DNA from: Nocardia vinacea
GTDB taxonomy: Bacteria > Actinomycetota > Actinomycetes > Mycobacteriales > Mycobacteriaceae
Assembly (NCBI RefSeq): GCF_035920345.1
Contig: NZ_CP109149.1
Span: forward strand, 9,362,001 to 9,426,000
DNA length: 64,000 bases
Reading direction: 5' to 3'
The position numbers and the translations under genes are program-made. A model generated the notes under the pieces. It did no database searches and had not been told where the DNA came from. It worked only from the letters and a program-made list of their open reading frames with translations. The stretch's first letter is position 1, and each line of letters starts with the position of its first letter. Shown in pieces: positions 1 to 8,372 of the stretch.

Positions 1-2
1 TG

Positions 3-1145
3 CGCAACAACAACGACGATGTATGGAAGGGCGCCGCCGGCAATGCGTTTCGCGCCAGCTTCGATGCAACGCTGGCACAGGACCTCAACTATGCGCAGAG
101 TTCACTCGAAAAAGCGGTGGCACTGATCCAAGAGTGGCACACGAACCTCGTCACCTTGCAGGAAACCGCCAAGGGATTGGACACCGAGGCCGCGGCGGCC
201 AAGGCGCAGCACACGCAGGCTGTCGCGACATTGAGCAGTGCTCAGTCCAATCCGGACTTGTCACTGGCGAACCACACCTACACGGACGCGGAAAGTCTGC
301 GGGCCGCGCAGACACGCATCGATGCCGCAGTGGCCCAGGTGCGGACTGCGAGTGCGGCAGTAGACGATTGGCAATCGAAGATCGATGCGATCATCAAACG
401 CGCACGCGACCTGGAAACAGCGCACGACACGCTTGCCCGTCGTATCGCCCGGGAGTTGGACGCCGCCGCAAAGGATTTCGCTCCCAGCCCACCGGACAAG
501 AGCATTTGGGACAGGATCACCGACGCCGTCAAATCCTTGGGTGAATGGATCGATGAGCACCGTGAGGGGATCCATCAAGTGCTGTCGATCATCGCAGCGG
601 TCGGCAGTGTTGTCGCCGTCTGCACACCCCCACCTATCGACGCCATCGGTTTCGCGGTCGCAGCCGCTGCCACCGGCGGCTTGATAGCACTGGATCTGTC
701 TGATCCAGAAATACGACAAGGCCTCGCGAACGGCGATTTGAGTACATGGGGCAAAGTCGGACTCGACTCCTTGGGGATTGCACCGGTCGGCGGCGCTGGT
801 ATTGCTTCGGCAAAGGTCGGCTGGAGCCTGTTCAAGGGCGGGGAGGCTGTTGCGGCGGGAACGCACGCCCTACAGGGAGTCGGTGTCGGTGAACGGTTCG
901 GTGCGGCCGCGTATAACGCGGTGACACATGAGCCCTTGCTGTCGTCGAAGATCGTCGGTGCGCTCGGGGGGTCGAAAGTCGCGGAAGTCTTGAAGCTCGA
1001 TGGTGCAGCCACCAAAGTACTGCAGCTCACCGGCGTAGCCGGGCCGCATGCGTCCGTCGCCGGAGTCGAAGCGGTGGACCTGTTCGCCCGTTCGGGCAAA
1101 GCGGTTTCCAAGATTCTGGACCCATTCAGTGGAGGTGACGACTGA
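3..1145 (+). CDS. WXG-like type VII secretion cargo candidate (5' end outside window)
   Basis: The reading frame is open from the left edge, so the true start is upstream; a GTG at 117 is only internal. The first visible residues contain a W-x-G turn (VWKGAAGNAF) inside an alpha-helical stretch rich in Ala and Gln. This is the pattern of WXG100/LXG-type N-terminal domains exported by ESX systems. A coiled-coil-like segment follows to about residue 150. Then comes a hydrophobic Ala/Gly-rich segment (about 160-200) and a low-complexity Gly/Ala region, ending in DPFSGGDD. No catalytic toxin domain is recognisable. One base separates it from the next gene, so the two are co-transcribed. Assignment as a secreted cargo is inference from the N-terminal motif and length. 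Confidence 0.6.
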   Translation, partial: RNNNDDVWKGAAGNAFRASFDATLAQDLNYAQSSLEKAVALIQEWHTNLVTLQETAKGLDTEAAAAKAQHTQAVATLSSAQSNPDLSLANHTYTDAESLRAAQTRIDAAVAQVRTASAAVDDWQSKIDAIIKRARDLETAHDTLARRIARELDAAAKDFAPSPPDKSIWDRITDAVKSLGEWIDEHREGIHQVLSIIAAVGSVVAVCTPPPIDAIGFAVAAAATGGLIALDLSDPEIRQGLANGDLSTWGKVGLDSLGIAPVGGAGIASAKVGWSLFKGGEAVAAGTHALQGVGVGERFGAAAYNAVTHEPLLSSKIVGALGGSKVAEVLKLDGAATKVLQLTGVAGPHASVAGVEAVDLFARSGKAVSKILDPFSGGDD

Positions 1146-1146
1146 C

Positions 1147-1806
1147 ATGCCGACAACCGACACATCCGCAAATGTATCGATCACAGTCGAGATCCCATCG
1201 GGGTATATGGCGCTACCGCTCGACACCATTGACGATTCCATCGCACAAGCCGAATCGCTGTTCGCTTCGCTCGGCCCCGGCACAGTGAGCTCCAGTGCTC
1301 CCGCGGTCCTTCGAACACTGAGGGTGTTGCTTACTCGCCTTGCACAGCTCAACACCATGTATTGCGGCCTCGGGAGGCACGTATCAGCAGACGGCCAGGA
1401 GATCTCGTCGACGCTGACCATAACGGCGACCGAGTATGGTGACCAAAGAAACCCACGGCTGACGCTGGGCGACGTGCTCACTGCGAGGCGAGATGCCGGT
1501 GAACGATTCAATAATGCCGAATTCGTCGAGGTAGCAGGGCAACTGATGCTGTTACTCGACCGGGTGAGAACTGTTCCAACCCCCGACCTGCCCGTATACG
1601 ACACCTCCGAAACCGAGCAGTCGATCTATCAAATCGAGGCCGTTGTTTCCGCACCGGACGGATCTGCGATCGCCGTCATCGAGTTGTCTACGCCATTCGT
1701 AGAGTACGGGGAAGAGTATCTCCTGCCGGTTGCCGCGATGGCCGCATCGATAGAATTCGCGGTCACCCCGAGACAGTCGACAGGCCCATCCTCGTTGGAT
1801 CTGTGA
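1147..1806 (+). CDS. Hypothetical protein downstream of WXG-like cargo
   Basis: A 219-residue soluble protein starting at the ATG one base after the upstream stop codon. The frame is open further upstream, but that part overlaps the preceding gene. It has no signal peptide and no membrane segment. A central helix (LRTLRVLLTRLAQLNTMYCG) precedes a region rich in beta-type residues and a Pro/Ser tail. I do not recognise the family. Its tight spacing with the WXG-like gene suggests a chaperone, immunity or partner role for that cargo, which is inference only. Confidence 0.6.
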   Translation: MPTTDTSANVSITVEIPSGYMALPLDTIDDSIAQAESLFASLGPGTVSSSAPAVLRTLRVLLTRLAQLNTMYCGLGRHVSADGQEISSTLTITATEYGDQRNPRLTLGDVLTARRDAGERFNNAEFVEVAGQLMLLLDRVRTVPTPDLPVYDTSETEQSIYQIEAVVSAPDGSAIAVIELSTPFVEYGEEYLLPVAAMAASIEFAVTPRQSTGPSSLDL

Positions 1807-1816
1807 GGGTTTCGAT

Positions 1817-2980
1817 GTGAATCAGACCAGCGTAAGGGACTCACCTCCGGCGATTTCTTGCCCGGAGACCAAAGCAGCGACACGGAAGGGGATGGTCGTT
1901 CGGTGGTCGCTGCTTCTGATCGGGTTGGCGTTCCTGGTCTTGACTATGGTGCTGATCGACGTTGGCGACCGAATCGAGTCCGAGAGCCGATCGGCGGTTG
2001 TCGGTGTCGGCAGGAATGTTGCCGCGGTCGGTATGACTGTGGGGCTGATCTTCGGCGTATCTTTACTCTGGATAAACCGCAGAAGGCGCAGAGCGCTCAA
2101 ACGCTATCCGTGGGTTGCGTGGCCGATGAACTACATATCCACCGGTCGCTATGAATGGGTCGAACTGCTCGATCAGAACCGTCGACCGGTGTCAGCGCTG
2201 ATCCTCAGCACCTGGCCACACGACATCGGAAAGCTGGTGAACCACAAGACAACAGAGGTGTGGTTCGCCGGCGATCCGTCGAAGTACGGAGTGATCTCCA
2301 GGCCCGGTGGCGCAGACATTCGATATGCCTACTTCTCCAAAGGGCGCCAGCCCCCACGTCTCACTTACCGGCCGGCTGACCCGGTGGGCGCGATCGGCCG
2401 GAACGAACCGGAGCCGCCTGCCGCAGGGTACGAGTTGACCCGGGCACGCGGTGGTCGGCTGCTGATGAAGCCCACCGGCGAACATGCGGTCGAGTCGGCG
2501 CGCCATGGCTCGAAAGGGGATGTCAGGTACCCGTCACCCCGCATGCTCCGCCGAGCGTTGGCGTTCGCCTTCGACTGGACCCTGCACCTTGGCGTCGGGT
2601 TGGGCGGGGCGGTCGCTGTCAGTCCCGAATTCTCCGCCCAGGCCGCTACGCAGTTCGACTGGAAGCATGTCGGCGTCAGCCCGTTCATCGCTCTTGGTTT
2701 CTGGATGGCGGGCTCCGTGTTCGACCGTGTTGTTGTTCAGGCGGTCTTCCACACGACGGTGGGCAAGGCACTGTTCGGCTTGCGCGTTATTCGGCCCGAT
2801 AACGGCGAATATCCCGCTTTCGGAAAGCTCTTGGGCGTGTGGCTGGTCGATCTCTACCTGGCACTGGCCTTTCCGATCGCACTCGTCGCCAATTCTGATG
2901 CCCCAGGACCCGACAGGGTCGAGGACTACTTCCTGCCGGCTGTACGTAGACGAGATCTGCACCGGCGTGAGATCGGCTGA
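1817..2980 (+). CDS. RDD-family membrane protein
   Basis: A 387-residue protein with GTG start, 10 bases after the previous stop. Two predicted membrane helices lie near residues 27-47 and 68-86, followed by a soluble middle domain. The C-terminal part (about 240-370) is an RDD domain: RRALAFAFDW at the start of its first helix, two further hydrophobic helices, and the typical GKALFGLRV motif. RDD proteins are multi-pass membrane proteins of mostly unknown function. Position suggests an operon with the WXG-like cargo and the unknown gene upstream. Confidence 0.75.
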   Translation: MNQTSVRDSPPAISCPETKAATRKGMVVRWSLLLIGLAFLVLTMVLIDVGDRIESESRSAVVGVGRNVAAVGMTVGLIFGVSLLWINRRRRRALKRYPWVAWPMNYISTGRYEWVELLDQNRRPVSALILSTWPHDIGKLVNHKTTEVWFAGDPSKYGVISRPGGADIRYAYFSKGRQPPRLTYRPADPVGAIGRNEPEPPAAGYELTRARGGRLLMKPTGEHAVESARHGSKGDVRYPSPRMLRRALAFAFDWTLHLGVGLGGAVAVSPEFSAQAATQFDWKHVGVSPFIALGFWMAGSVFDRVVVQAVFHTTVGKALFGLRVIRPDNGEYPAFGKLLGVWLVDLYLALAFPIALVANSDAPGPDRVEDYFLPAVRRRDLHRREIG

Positions 2981-2999
2981 GCTCCCGTGTGGCCGCGGA

Positions 3000-3419
3000 T
3001 CGACTTCGGTGCTGATGAAGCTGCGTAGGCCGAGTTGTAGGACGCTGTTGGATTGGCGGAGAACGACTGCGGGCCAGAAGTATTCGTTCCAGGCGTTGCC
3101 GGATCTGTCCCGGACTGGCGCCGTCCACCTGTGCGGCCTCGTCGTAATCGCCGCTGATACCGGCCAATCCGGCCCACACCACCAGCACCGCGAAACCGAG
3201 TAGCTGCCAGCCGGTGATCCCGATGATGACGGCGTGCGCGGTGGCCAACGCAATCAACACCGGCAGCACAACGGTGAACGGAAGCATGCCTAGAATCAGT
3301 GCCCCCGTCCGCCCGACCGAATCCCAGAACGCCGGAAGTTCCACCAGCCGTTCGTAATTGCTGGTGCCAACCGGCTTCATCGGCGAGGTCGGCAGGAGAT
3401 TCCACGAGTAGGTGGACAA
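3000..3419 (-). pseudogene. Mosaic remnant of Ugp-type ABC permease genes
   Basis: The minus strand carries three blocks that match the intact permease genes at 7560-9303. About 3000-3098 matches the end of the MalG-type permease (about 7660-7776). 3101-3240 matches 8646-8787 of the MalF-type permease with one visible difference. 3241-3419 matches 8953-9129 with two visible differences. The piece between the last two blocks (8788-8952, 165 bp) is missing, which is 55 codons and keeps the frame. The jump between the first two blocks loses about 870 bp and joins two different genes. No start codon or complete transporter domain remains. The distal half of the first block is identical to the intact gene while its other half has about nine mismatches in 40 bases. 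Confidence 0.85.
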
Positions 3420-3500
3420 AATGCACCCGCTTCGTGCCGCGACCGATGGAGCGCCGATAACCAGGTTTGGACCGGGCCCGGTCGGTAGACGGTGATGGCC

Positions 3501-3530
3501 TTGAGAAAAACATACGACCGACCGTATGCT
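3501..3530 (+). promoter_or_regulatory. Promoter with overlapping TetR-type operator
   Basis: A -35 like hexamer TTGAGA (3501-3506) and a -10 like TATGCT (3525-3530) are 18 bp apart. Between and over them lies the inverted repeat CATACG-N6-CGTATG (3511-3528), close to operators of TetR-family efflux regulators. A repressor bound here would block the polymerase. Seven bases separate the -10 element from the ATG at 3538, so the transcript is probably leaderless. Confidence 0.6.
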
Positions 3531-3537
3531 CTCCCGT

Positions 3538-4233
3538 ATGGAGCAACAAACCTTCACCGAGGCGACCGACCCGTTCTGTCTAGACCAGGCGGATGCCGCG
3601 GCATTACTGACTGAGGCCCCGTGGGGCAGGTATGCCGTTGTCGGCGACAGCCTTTCGGCGGGAACCGGCGATCTCACCCCGGGCTACCAGGATCAGGGCT
3701 GGTCAGACCGGGTTGCTGGAGTCTTGCGGTCGGTCCGGCCGGATCTGGAATACCTCAATGTCTCCGAGATCGGGGCAACAACAGCCCAGACGCTCGAGAA
3801 CCAGGCGCCTCGCATGCTCGAGTTCTCTCCTGACCTGCTCCATGTGCCATGCGGGGCCAACGACATAGCGCGGCGCAGGCCGGACTTCGGTGCGATAGAG
3901 CGAACGCTTCGGCAGATGTACGACCTGGCGAAGGGGACCGGCGCCTTGCTGACCACTTTCACGCTCGGCAGGGCGTATGTCGTCCCGGTCTTCCCCGACT
4001 GGGCGGAGCGGATTGCCGCGGTCAACGAGATCGTGCGCGGGCTGGCTTCCGAATACGACGCCATCGTGGTGGACATGTGGGATCACCCGGTCAACGACCG
4101 CGACAACCTGCTCAGTGCGGATCGTATCCACTTCTCTACCTCGGGCCAGGCTGTCATGGCGGCCGAGGTGGTCAAGAAGCTGGCCAATTCCCTTGGGCGC
4201 ACGAATAAAGAGGTCTCTTACCGTGGCAAGTAG
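3538..4233 (+). CDS. SGNH/GDSL-type hydrolase
   Basis: A 231-residue SGNH-hydrolase, which cleaves ester or acyl bonds. Visible motifs: block I GDSLSAG with nucleophile Ser38, Gly in block II, block III GAND (106-109), and block V DRIH with Asp195 and His198. No signal peptide is seen, so it is probably cytoplasmic. An ATG at 3526 is in frame but lies inside the -10 element and operator, so I chose the ATG at 3538, which fits a leaderless message. It overlaps the following MFS gene by 11 bases and shares its regulated promoter. The pairing suggests that hydrolase and exporter deal with one ester-type compound; that is inference. Confidence 0.8.
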   Translation: MEQQTFTEATDPFCLDQADAAALLTEAPWGRYAVVGDSLSAGTGDLTPGYQDQGWSDRVAGVLRSVRPDLEYLNVSEIGATTAQTLENQAPRMLEFSPDLLHVPCGANDIARRRPDFGAIERTLRQMYDLAKGTGALLTTFTLGRAYVVPVFPDWAERIAAVNEIVRGLASEYDAIVVDMWDHPVNDRDNLLSADRIHFSTSGQAVMAAEVVKKLANSLGRTNKEVSYRGK

Positions 4234-5677
4234 TCAGCAATCAGTTGGCCAGCCGGTGGTGGCCGCGAAGGCTGACGCCATTCCGTGGATGACGATGTCG
4301 GTTGTCTTGACCGCGCTGTTCATGGCGGTCCTCGACTCGTTCATCGTCGTGGTCGCCGACCCCTCGATCGTGGCGGACTTGCATGCCTCCGCCGGCGATG
4401 TCCAGTGGGTTCTGGCGGGTTATCAGCTCAGTTACGCGGTCTTCATCATTACCGCTACTCGCCTGGCCGACCTGCACGGCCGCAAGCGGATTTTCCTGCT
4501 CGGGGTTGCCCTGTTCACGCTGTCTTCAGTCGCTTGCGCACTATCACCGAACGCAGGCAGCCTTATCGCCGCGCGTGTCATCCAGGGCCTCGGAGCCGCC
4601 CTAATGGTTCCTCAGGTGTTCGCGTACGTCACGGTGCTGGTGCCGGAGGCGAGGCGGCACAGCGTATACGGCGTAGTCGGCATCGTCCTCGGTATGGCCA
4701 CCATCGGCGGACAGGTCATCGGCGGACTGCTGATCGGCGCCGATCTGTTCGATTCCGGCTGGCGCCTGGTGTTCTGGGTGAACGTGCCGATCGGAATTGT
4801 CATGTTCCTGCTCGCCGTGCGATCCGTGCCGCAGACAGGCTCGGCCGCCACCCGCAAGCTGGACATGCCCGGCGTCCTGACGCTCAGCGCGGCACTCTTC
4901 CTCCTGGTGCTGCCGCTGATCCAGGGGCAGCAGACAGGCTGGCCATGGTGGGTGTGGGCTTGCTTCGTGGGCAGCGCGGTCGCGTTCGGCTTGTTCGTCG
5001 CGATCGAGCGGGGCCTGGAACGGGGGGGTGAGGATCCGCTGGTACCGCTGACGCTGTTCGGACAGCGCTCGTTCTCGCTCGGGCTCATTCTCGTCCTCGC
5101 CCTGTACGCGCTGATCTACTCGTATTACCTGGCCTTGTCGGTAACGTTGCAGCAAGGCCTCGATATGTCGGCGCTCGGCGCGGGCCTGGTCTACACGCCG
5201 GCAGCAACCGCATTCTTCGTGTTCAGCATGGTCGCGAGCCGGATCATCCCGAAATATGGACGACGTGTCCTCGAGGTCGGGGCGATCATCCTGGCGAGCG
5301 GTTACCTGGCGACCGGCCTATTGCTGGTGTCGGGCCCGCGGATCACTCCGCTGCTCTTGATCCCCACCCTCATTGTGCAGAGCGTCGGTGGCGGACTGGT
5401 TATCACGCCGGCGCTCAACACGGTGCTGAGCCGCGTCGAGCCTGAGTCGGTCGGTGTCGCGTCAGGGGCGTTGTCCACGGCCCAGCAGTGTGGCGGAGCG
5501 CTAGGCGTTGCCGCTATCGGAGCGGTCTACTTCAGCTCCTTCCATCCCGCGGAAGTCGGCAGGGTTGCCGCCGCCGGCCACGCCTTTGCCTTCGCGTCCT
5601 TCGGCACGTTCGTAATCGCTGTCATAGCGGGCATTGTCGTCTTCCTTCTGCCGAAGCGGCCGGCGGCCCAGGCCTGA
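4223..5677 (+). CDS. MFS drug exporter, DHA2 (EmrB/QacA) family
   Basis: A 484-residue, about 14-helix transporter. The first helix ends in AVLDSFIVVVADP, typical of the DHA2 14-TMS family. Motif A is LADLHGRKRIF between helices 2 and 3. A motif-C-like GMATIGGQVIGG lies in helix 5. The family exports drugs and other hydrophobic compounds with proton antiport. I chose the GTG at 4223, preceded by AAAGAGG. The frame is open far upstream, but that part is only the overlap with the hydrolase gene. Regulated with the hydrolase through the operator at 3511-3528. No TetR gene is adjacent. Confidence 0.88.
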   Translation: MASSQQSVGQPVVAAKADAIPWMTMSVVLTALFMAVLDSFIVVVADPSIVADLHASAGDVQWVLAGYQLSYAVFIITATRLADLHGRKRIFLLGVALFTLSSVACALSPNAGSLIAARVIQGLGAALMVPQVFAYVTVLVPEARRHSVYGVVGIVLGMATIGGQVIGGLLIGADLFDSGWRLVFWVNVPIGIVMFLLAVRSVPQTGSAATRKLDMPGVLTLSAALFLLVLPLIQGQQTGWPWWVWACFVGSAVAFGLFVAIERGLERGGEDPLVPLTLFGQRSFSLGLILVLALYALIYSYYLALSVTLQQGLDMSALGAGLVYTPAATAFFVFSMVASRIIPKYGRRVLEVGAIILASGYLATGLLLVSGPRITPLLLIPTLIVQSVGGGLVITPALNTVLSRVEPESVGVASGALSTAQQCGGALGVAAIGAVYFSSFHPAEVGRVAAAGHAFAFASFGTFVIAVIAGIVVFLLPKRPAAQA

Positions 5678-5940
5678 ATGCGAGGATCACCAGTCATGGA
5701 ACGCGCGGCCGAGCCACTCGCCCGGAACGAACGCCCGCGCCTCGAGGCCAAGACCGATCGCGTCATTCCTTCGAGCTCACGCGCACCGATCCGTAGGGAT
5801 GCGGCCTGTCAGGGCGGTGATAGGCACAGCATGCGCCTTTCGGCAATGACCCACCGTGCAGAGATGTTGGCGGCCAACCAAATTGCGGCTTGTCGAGCAC
5901 TTCTGCCAGCGGGCTCGGCTACATGTGTTGATGTCGTCGA
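5678..5940 (+). other. Intergenic stretch, no supported gene
   Basis: A 91-residue open frame begins directly after the exporter stop. It has no recognisable domain and unconvincing composition (many Arg, Pro and Ala with no regular pattern). It could be the decayed start of a former gene. I see no terminator hairpin of convincing strength. Confidence 0.35.
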
Positions 5941-6300
5941 TCACTGCCCGTAGGAGTACCGGAGATCGGCGAAGAGGAGTTGATTGAGGCGGTGGCGGAG
6001 GTGTCCGATCTTGCTCTGGTCGGGCGGCGGTCCGTATGCCAGCAGCGTGAACCGCAGCGATGTGCACCCACCGTCGACAGCCGTAAGGTCTAAGCGCACC
6101 TGATCGCCGGGCCTGCTGGGCCACAACGACGACCACACCACCATGGCGGGCTCGTCGGCGTTCAAGACTGTCGGTTCTACCTCGTCCGGCAGCAGGTCGA
6201 GCCAAGGCCGAGCGCCTGGGCGCTGGGGCTCGGTCAGCGATTTCCAGACGGTGCGGGGCGGTGCAGGCAAAATTCGTGCCCTGGAACCGATCTCCCTCAT
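5941..6300 (-). CDS. SRPBCC (START-like) domain protein
   Basis: A 119-residue protein beginning MREIGSRARILPAPPRTVW, the first strand and helix of the SRPBCC/polyketide-cyclase fold (hydrophobic-ligand cavity). Later strands include AMVVWSSLWP and a long C-terminal helix. It is shorter than many family members (140-160). Such proteins bind lipids or polyketides, or act as AHSA1-like proteins. It is divergent from the SDR gene at 6577, with two dyad elements between them. No ArsR gene, a frequent partner, is adjacent. Substrate unknown. Confidence 0.65.
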   Translation of the reverse strand: MREIGSRARILPAPPRTVWKSLTEPQRPGARPWLDLLPDEVEPTVLNADEPAMVVWSSLWPSRPGDQVRLDLTAVDGGCTSLRFTLLAYGPPPDQSKIGHLRHRLNQLLFADLRYSYGQ

Positions 6301-6385
6301 TCGAGCAGCGTATGCCGTCCGGCGCCGACGCCACTGTCTGCAAGTGTTCGATCGTGCGGTGGACCTTGTCAGAGCCGGAACTATT

Positions 6386-6447
6386 GCGCAACAAAAGGTT
6401 GCGCGTTTCTGATACTCGTGAAAGAGTGATACGCAACCAATGGTTGC
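6386..6447. promoter_or_regulatory. Two related dyad operators
   Basis: Two inverted repeats with the same half-site lie between divergent genes: GCGCAAC-N5-GTTGCGC (6386-6404) and GCAACC-N3-GGTTGC (6433-6447). Their centres are about 45 bp apart, four helical turns or slightly more. Shared GCAAC/GTTGC arms suggest one dimeric regulator binding twice and controlling both the SRPBCC gene and the SDR gene. The cognate regulator is not identifiable here. Confidence 0.55.
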
Positions 6448-6576
6448 TTATTGGAGGTCTGGAGTGGAGTCCGGCGTCAGCCACCACGACTGCTGGAAGA
6501 AATCTCTGGTGACCTCCTCGACCGACGTCGGCGCCCCTGTCGACGTCGCACTTGATGAAACGGAGTCTGATCGGAT

Positions 6577-7389
6577 ATGAGTGGATTGCTGCTCGAGGAT
6601 AAGAGCGCTGTGATCTATGGCGGCGGGGGTGCTATCGGCGGCGCTATCGCACGGGTATTCGCCCGGGAAGGCGCGAGGGTCTTCATCGCCGGGCGGACGC
6701 AGGCGAAGCTCGACGCCGTGGCGCGTGATATCGCCGCCACGGGCGGAACAGTCGAGACCGCACAAGTTGACGTTCTCGATCAACAGGCGGTCGAAAAGCA
6801 CGCCGATGCGGTCGCGGCGACGGCCGGCAGCATCGACATCGCCCTCAACGCCGTGAGCGTCATGCACGACCAGGGGACTTTGCTGGCGGACCTCTCGCTG
6901 GAGGAGTTCATGCGGCCGATTGACGGCTTTCTGCGGACGCTGTTCATCACGAGCAAGGCTGTGGCACGGCACATGGGTCGAGAGCGTCCTGGCGTCATCC
7001 TGACTTTGTCCGAGCCGGGTTCCAAACTGGCTGTAGCCGGCATATTGGGGCACAGCGTGAGCGCGGCAGGCAAGGAGGCCTTCTCGCGGAACCTGGCCGC
7101 GGAGCTGGCGCCCAGCAACACCCGGGTCATCGGCATCCGTCCACACGCTGTCGTCGATGCGCCGGCAGCGGGTTCCTATACCAAGGACCTCTTCGAGCAA
7201 ATCGCGGCAGCGGCCGGGCAGTCGGTCCAGGAATTGCTCGAAGGCGGGGCGATGGCGCAGGGGACGCTGCTGAAAAGGCTTCCTACGTTGTCTGAAATAG
7301 CGGAGACGGCCGCGTTCCTGGCTTCGGATCGAGCTGGATCCATGACGGGAGCAATCGCCAATCTGTCCGGCGGCGCACTCGTCGACTGA
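6577..7389 (+). CDS. SDR-family protein lacking the canonical catalytic Tyr/Lys
   Basis: A 270-residue Rossmann-fold short-chain dehydrogenase. The nucleotide-binding loop GGGGAIG is near residues 15-21, and the C-terminal part SMTGAIANLSGGALVD is typical. At the place of the usual YxxxK motif the sequence reads GHSVSAAGKEAF, so neither the catalytic Tyr nor the Lys aligns in register. The start ATG fits the family N-terminus. It may have altered chemistry or be a binding protein. Divergent from the SRPBCC gene, with shared operators upstream. Confidence 0.75.
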   Translation: MSGLLLEDKSAVIYGGGGAIGGAIARVFAREGARVFIAGRTQAKLDAVARDIAATGGTVETAQVDVLDQQAVEKHADAVAATAGSIDIALNAVSVMHDQGTLLADLSLEEFMRPIDGFLRTLFITSKAVARHMGRERPGVILTLSEPGSKLAVAGILGHSVSAAGKEAFSRNLAAELAPSNTRVIGIRPHAVVDAPAAGSYTKDLFEQIAAAAGQSVQELLEGGAMAQGTLLKRLPTLSEIAETAAFLASDRAGSMTGAIANLSGGALVD

Positions 7390-7462
7390 GTTCATGCTCG
7401 TCATCGATCAACTATCTGCAGATCATTCAGTTTGTGCAGCCGCCGCACTAACCGGTTGTCGC

Positions 7463-7501
7463 GGAGGGCCGGAACACGCACCTACAGCTTCTCGGCCCTC
7501 C
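7463..7501. terminator. Hairpin between convergent genes
   Basis: Nine-base stem GGAGGGCCG / CGGCCCTCC with a 21-base loop lies between the SDR and the permease operon, which converge here. There is no U-run, as is common for high-GC actinobacterial terminators. Confidence 0.5.
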
Positions 7502-7559
7502 ACGACCCCTGTACATGGACCGATCGGCCGCCTGCAGTGAACCAGCAGTCAACGCCCTG

Positions 7560-8372
7560 TTATTTCAACCCCGACCGCACGAACGCGTTCACAATATGCC
7601 GCTGTAGCAGCAGGTACATCACCAACACCGGCAGGCAGGCCAGACTTGCCAGCGCCATCATCGGCCCCCACTGATCACCTTCGGTGCCCATAAAACTGCG
7701 TAGACCCAGCTGGAGCACGCTATTGGATTGGCGGAGAACGACTGCGGGCCAGAAGTATTCGTTCCAGGCGTTGATGAACAGCAGAATAGCCAGCGCGGCG
7801 AGTGCCGGGCGGAGGTTGGGGACGACGACGGTCCAGAGGATGGACCAGGAGGAGCGGCCGTCGATTTTGGCGGCGGCGACGAGTTCCTTCGGAAAGCCGG
7901 CCATGTGCTGGCGCAGTAGCAGTACCGCGAGTGCCGAGCACAGGGTCGGCAGGACCACGCCGATCAGGGAGTTGATCAGTCCGAGCCGGGTGAGTAGCAC
8001 GTAGTTCGGCAGCATCGTCACCTGGAAGGGAACCAGCCAGGTGCCGACGAACGCGAGGTACAGGATCCGCTGGAACGGGAAGGTGTACATCGCGAACGCG
8101 TAGGAGGCGAGCAGCGCCACCAGCAGCTGTCCGGCCGCGGACAGTGCCGCCACGAAGAAGGTATTGCCGATCAAGCCGACTACATCGACCTTTTCGGCGG
8201 CATCGGTGTAGTTGGCGAAGGAGATCGGCCACGGGACGGGCGAGAGTGAGGTGACATCCTCGGGGCGCCGCAGCGAGGTGGCGAACAGCCAATAGATCGG
8301 GAATACGCACACGACGGCGGTGACCGCGAGCAGCAGATGGCTGCTCGCGGTTCGCAGACGGTCAATCATCAT
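7560..8372 (-). CDS. Carbohydrate/glycerophospho-compound ABC permease, MalG/UgpE type
   Basis: Inner-membrane permease of a CUT1-family importer, about 270 residues with six hydrophobic helices. The EAA loop that contacts the ATPase is visible as ELVAAAKIDGRSSWSILW. The C-terminus NAWNEYFWPAVVL is characteristic of UgpE/MalG proteins. I chose the ATG at 8372; a TTG at 8381 is in frame. Either start overlaps the end of the upstream permease gene, indicating translational coupling. Last gene of a long minus-strand operon. Part of it is duplicated at about 3000-3098. Confidence 0.85.
   Translation of the reverse strand: MMIDRLRTASSHLLLAVTAVVCVFPIYWLFATSLRRPEDVTSLSPVPWPISFANYTDAAEKVDVVGLIGNTFFVAALSAAGQLLVALLASYAFAMYTFPFQRILYLAFVGTWLVPFQVTMLPNYVLLTRLGLINSLIGVVLPTLCSALAVLLLRQHMAGFPKELVAAAKIDGRSSWSILWTVVVPNLRPALAALAILLFINAWNEYFWPAVVLRQSNSVLQLGLRSFMGTEGDQWGPMMALASLACLPVLVMYLLLQRHIVNAFVRSGLK

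Noticed and set aside
5777..6487. Minus-strand frame of 236 codons over the SRPBCC gene and the dyads
   Set aside because: It covers the intergenic operators and gives no recognisable domain; the SRPBCC frame fits a known fold.
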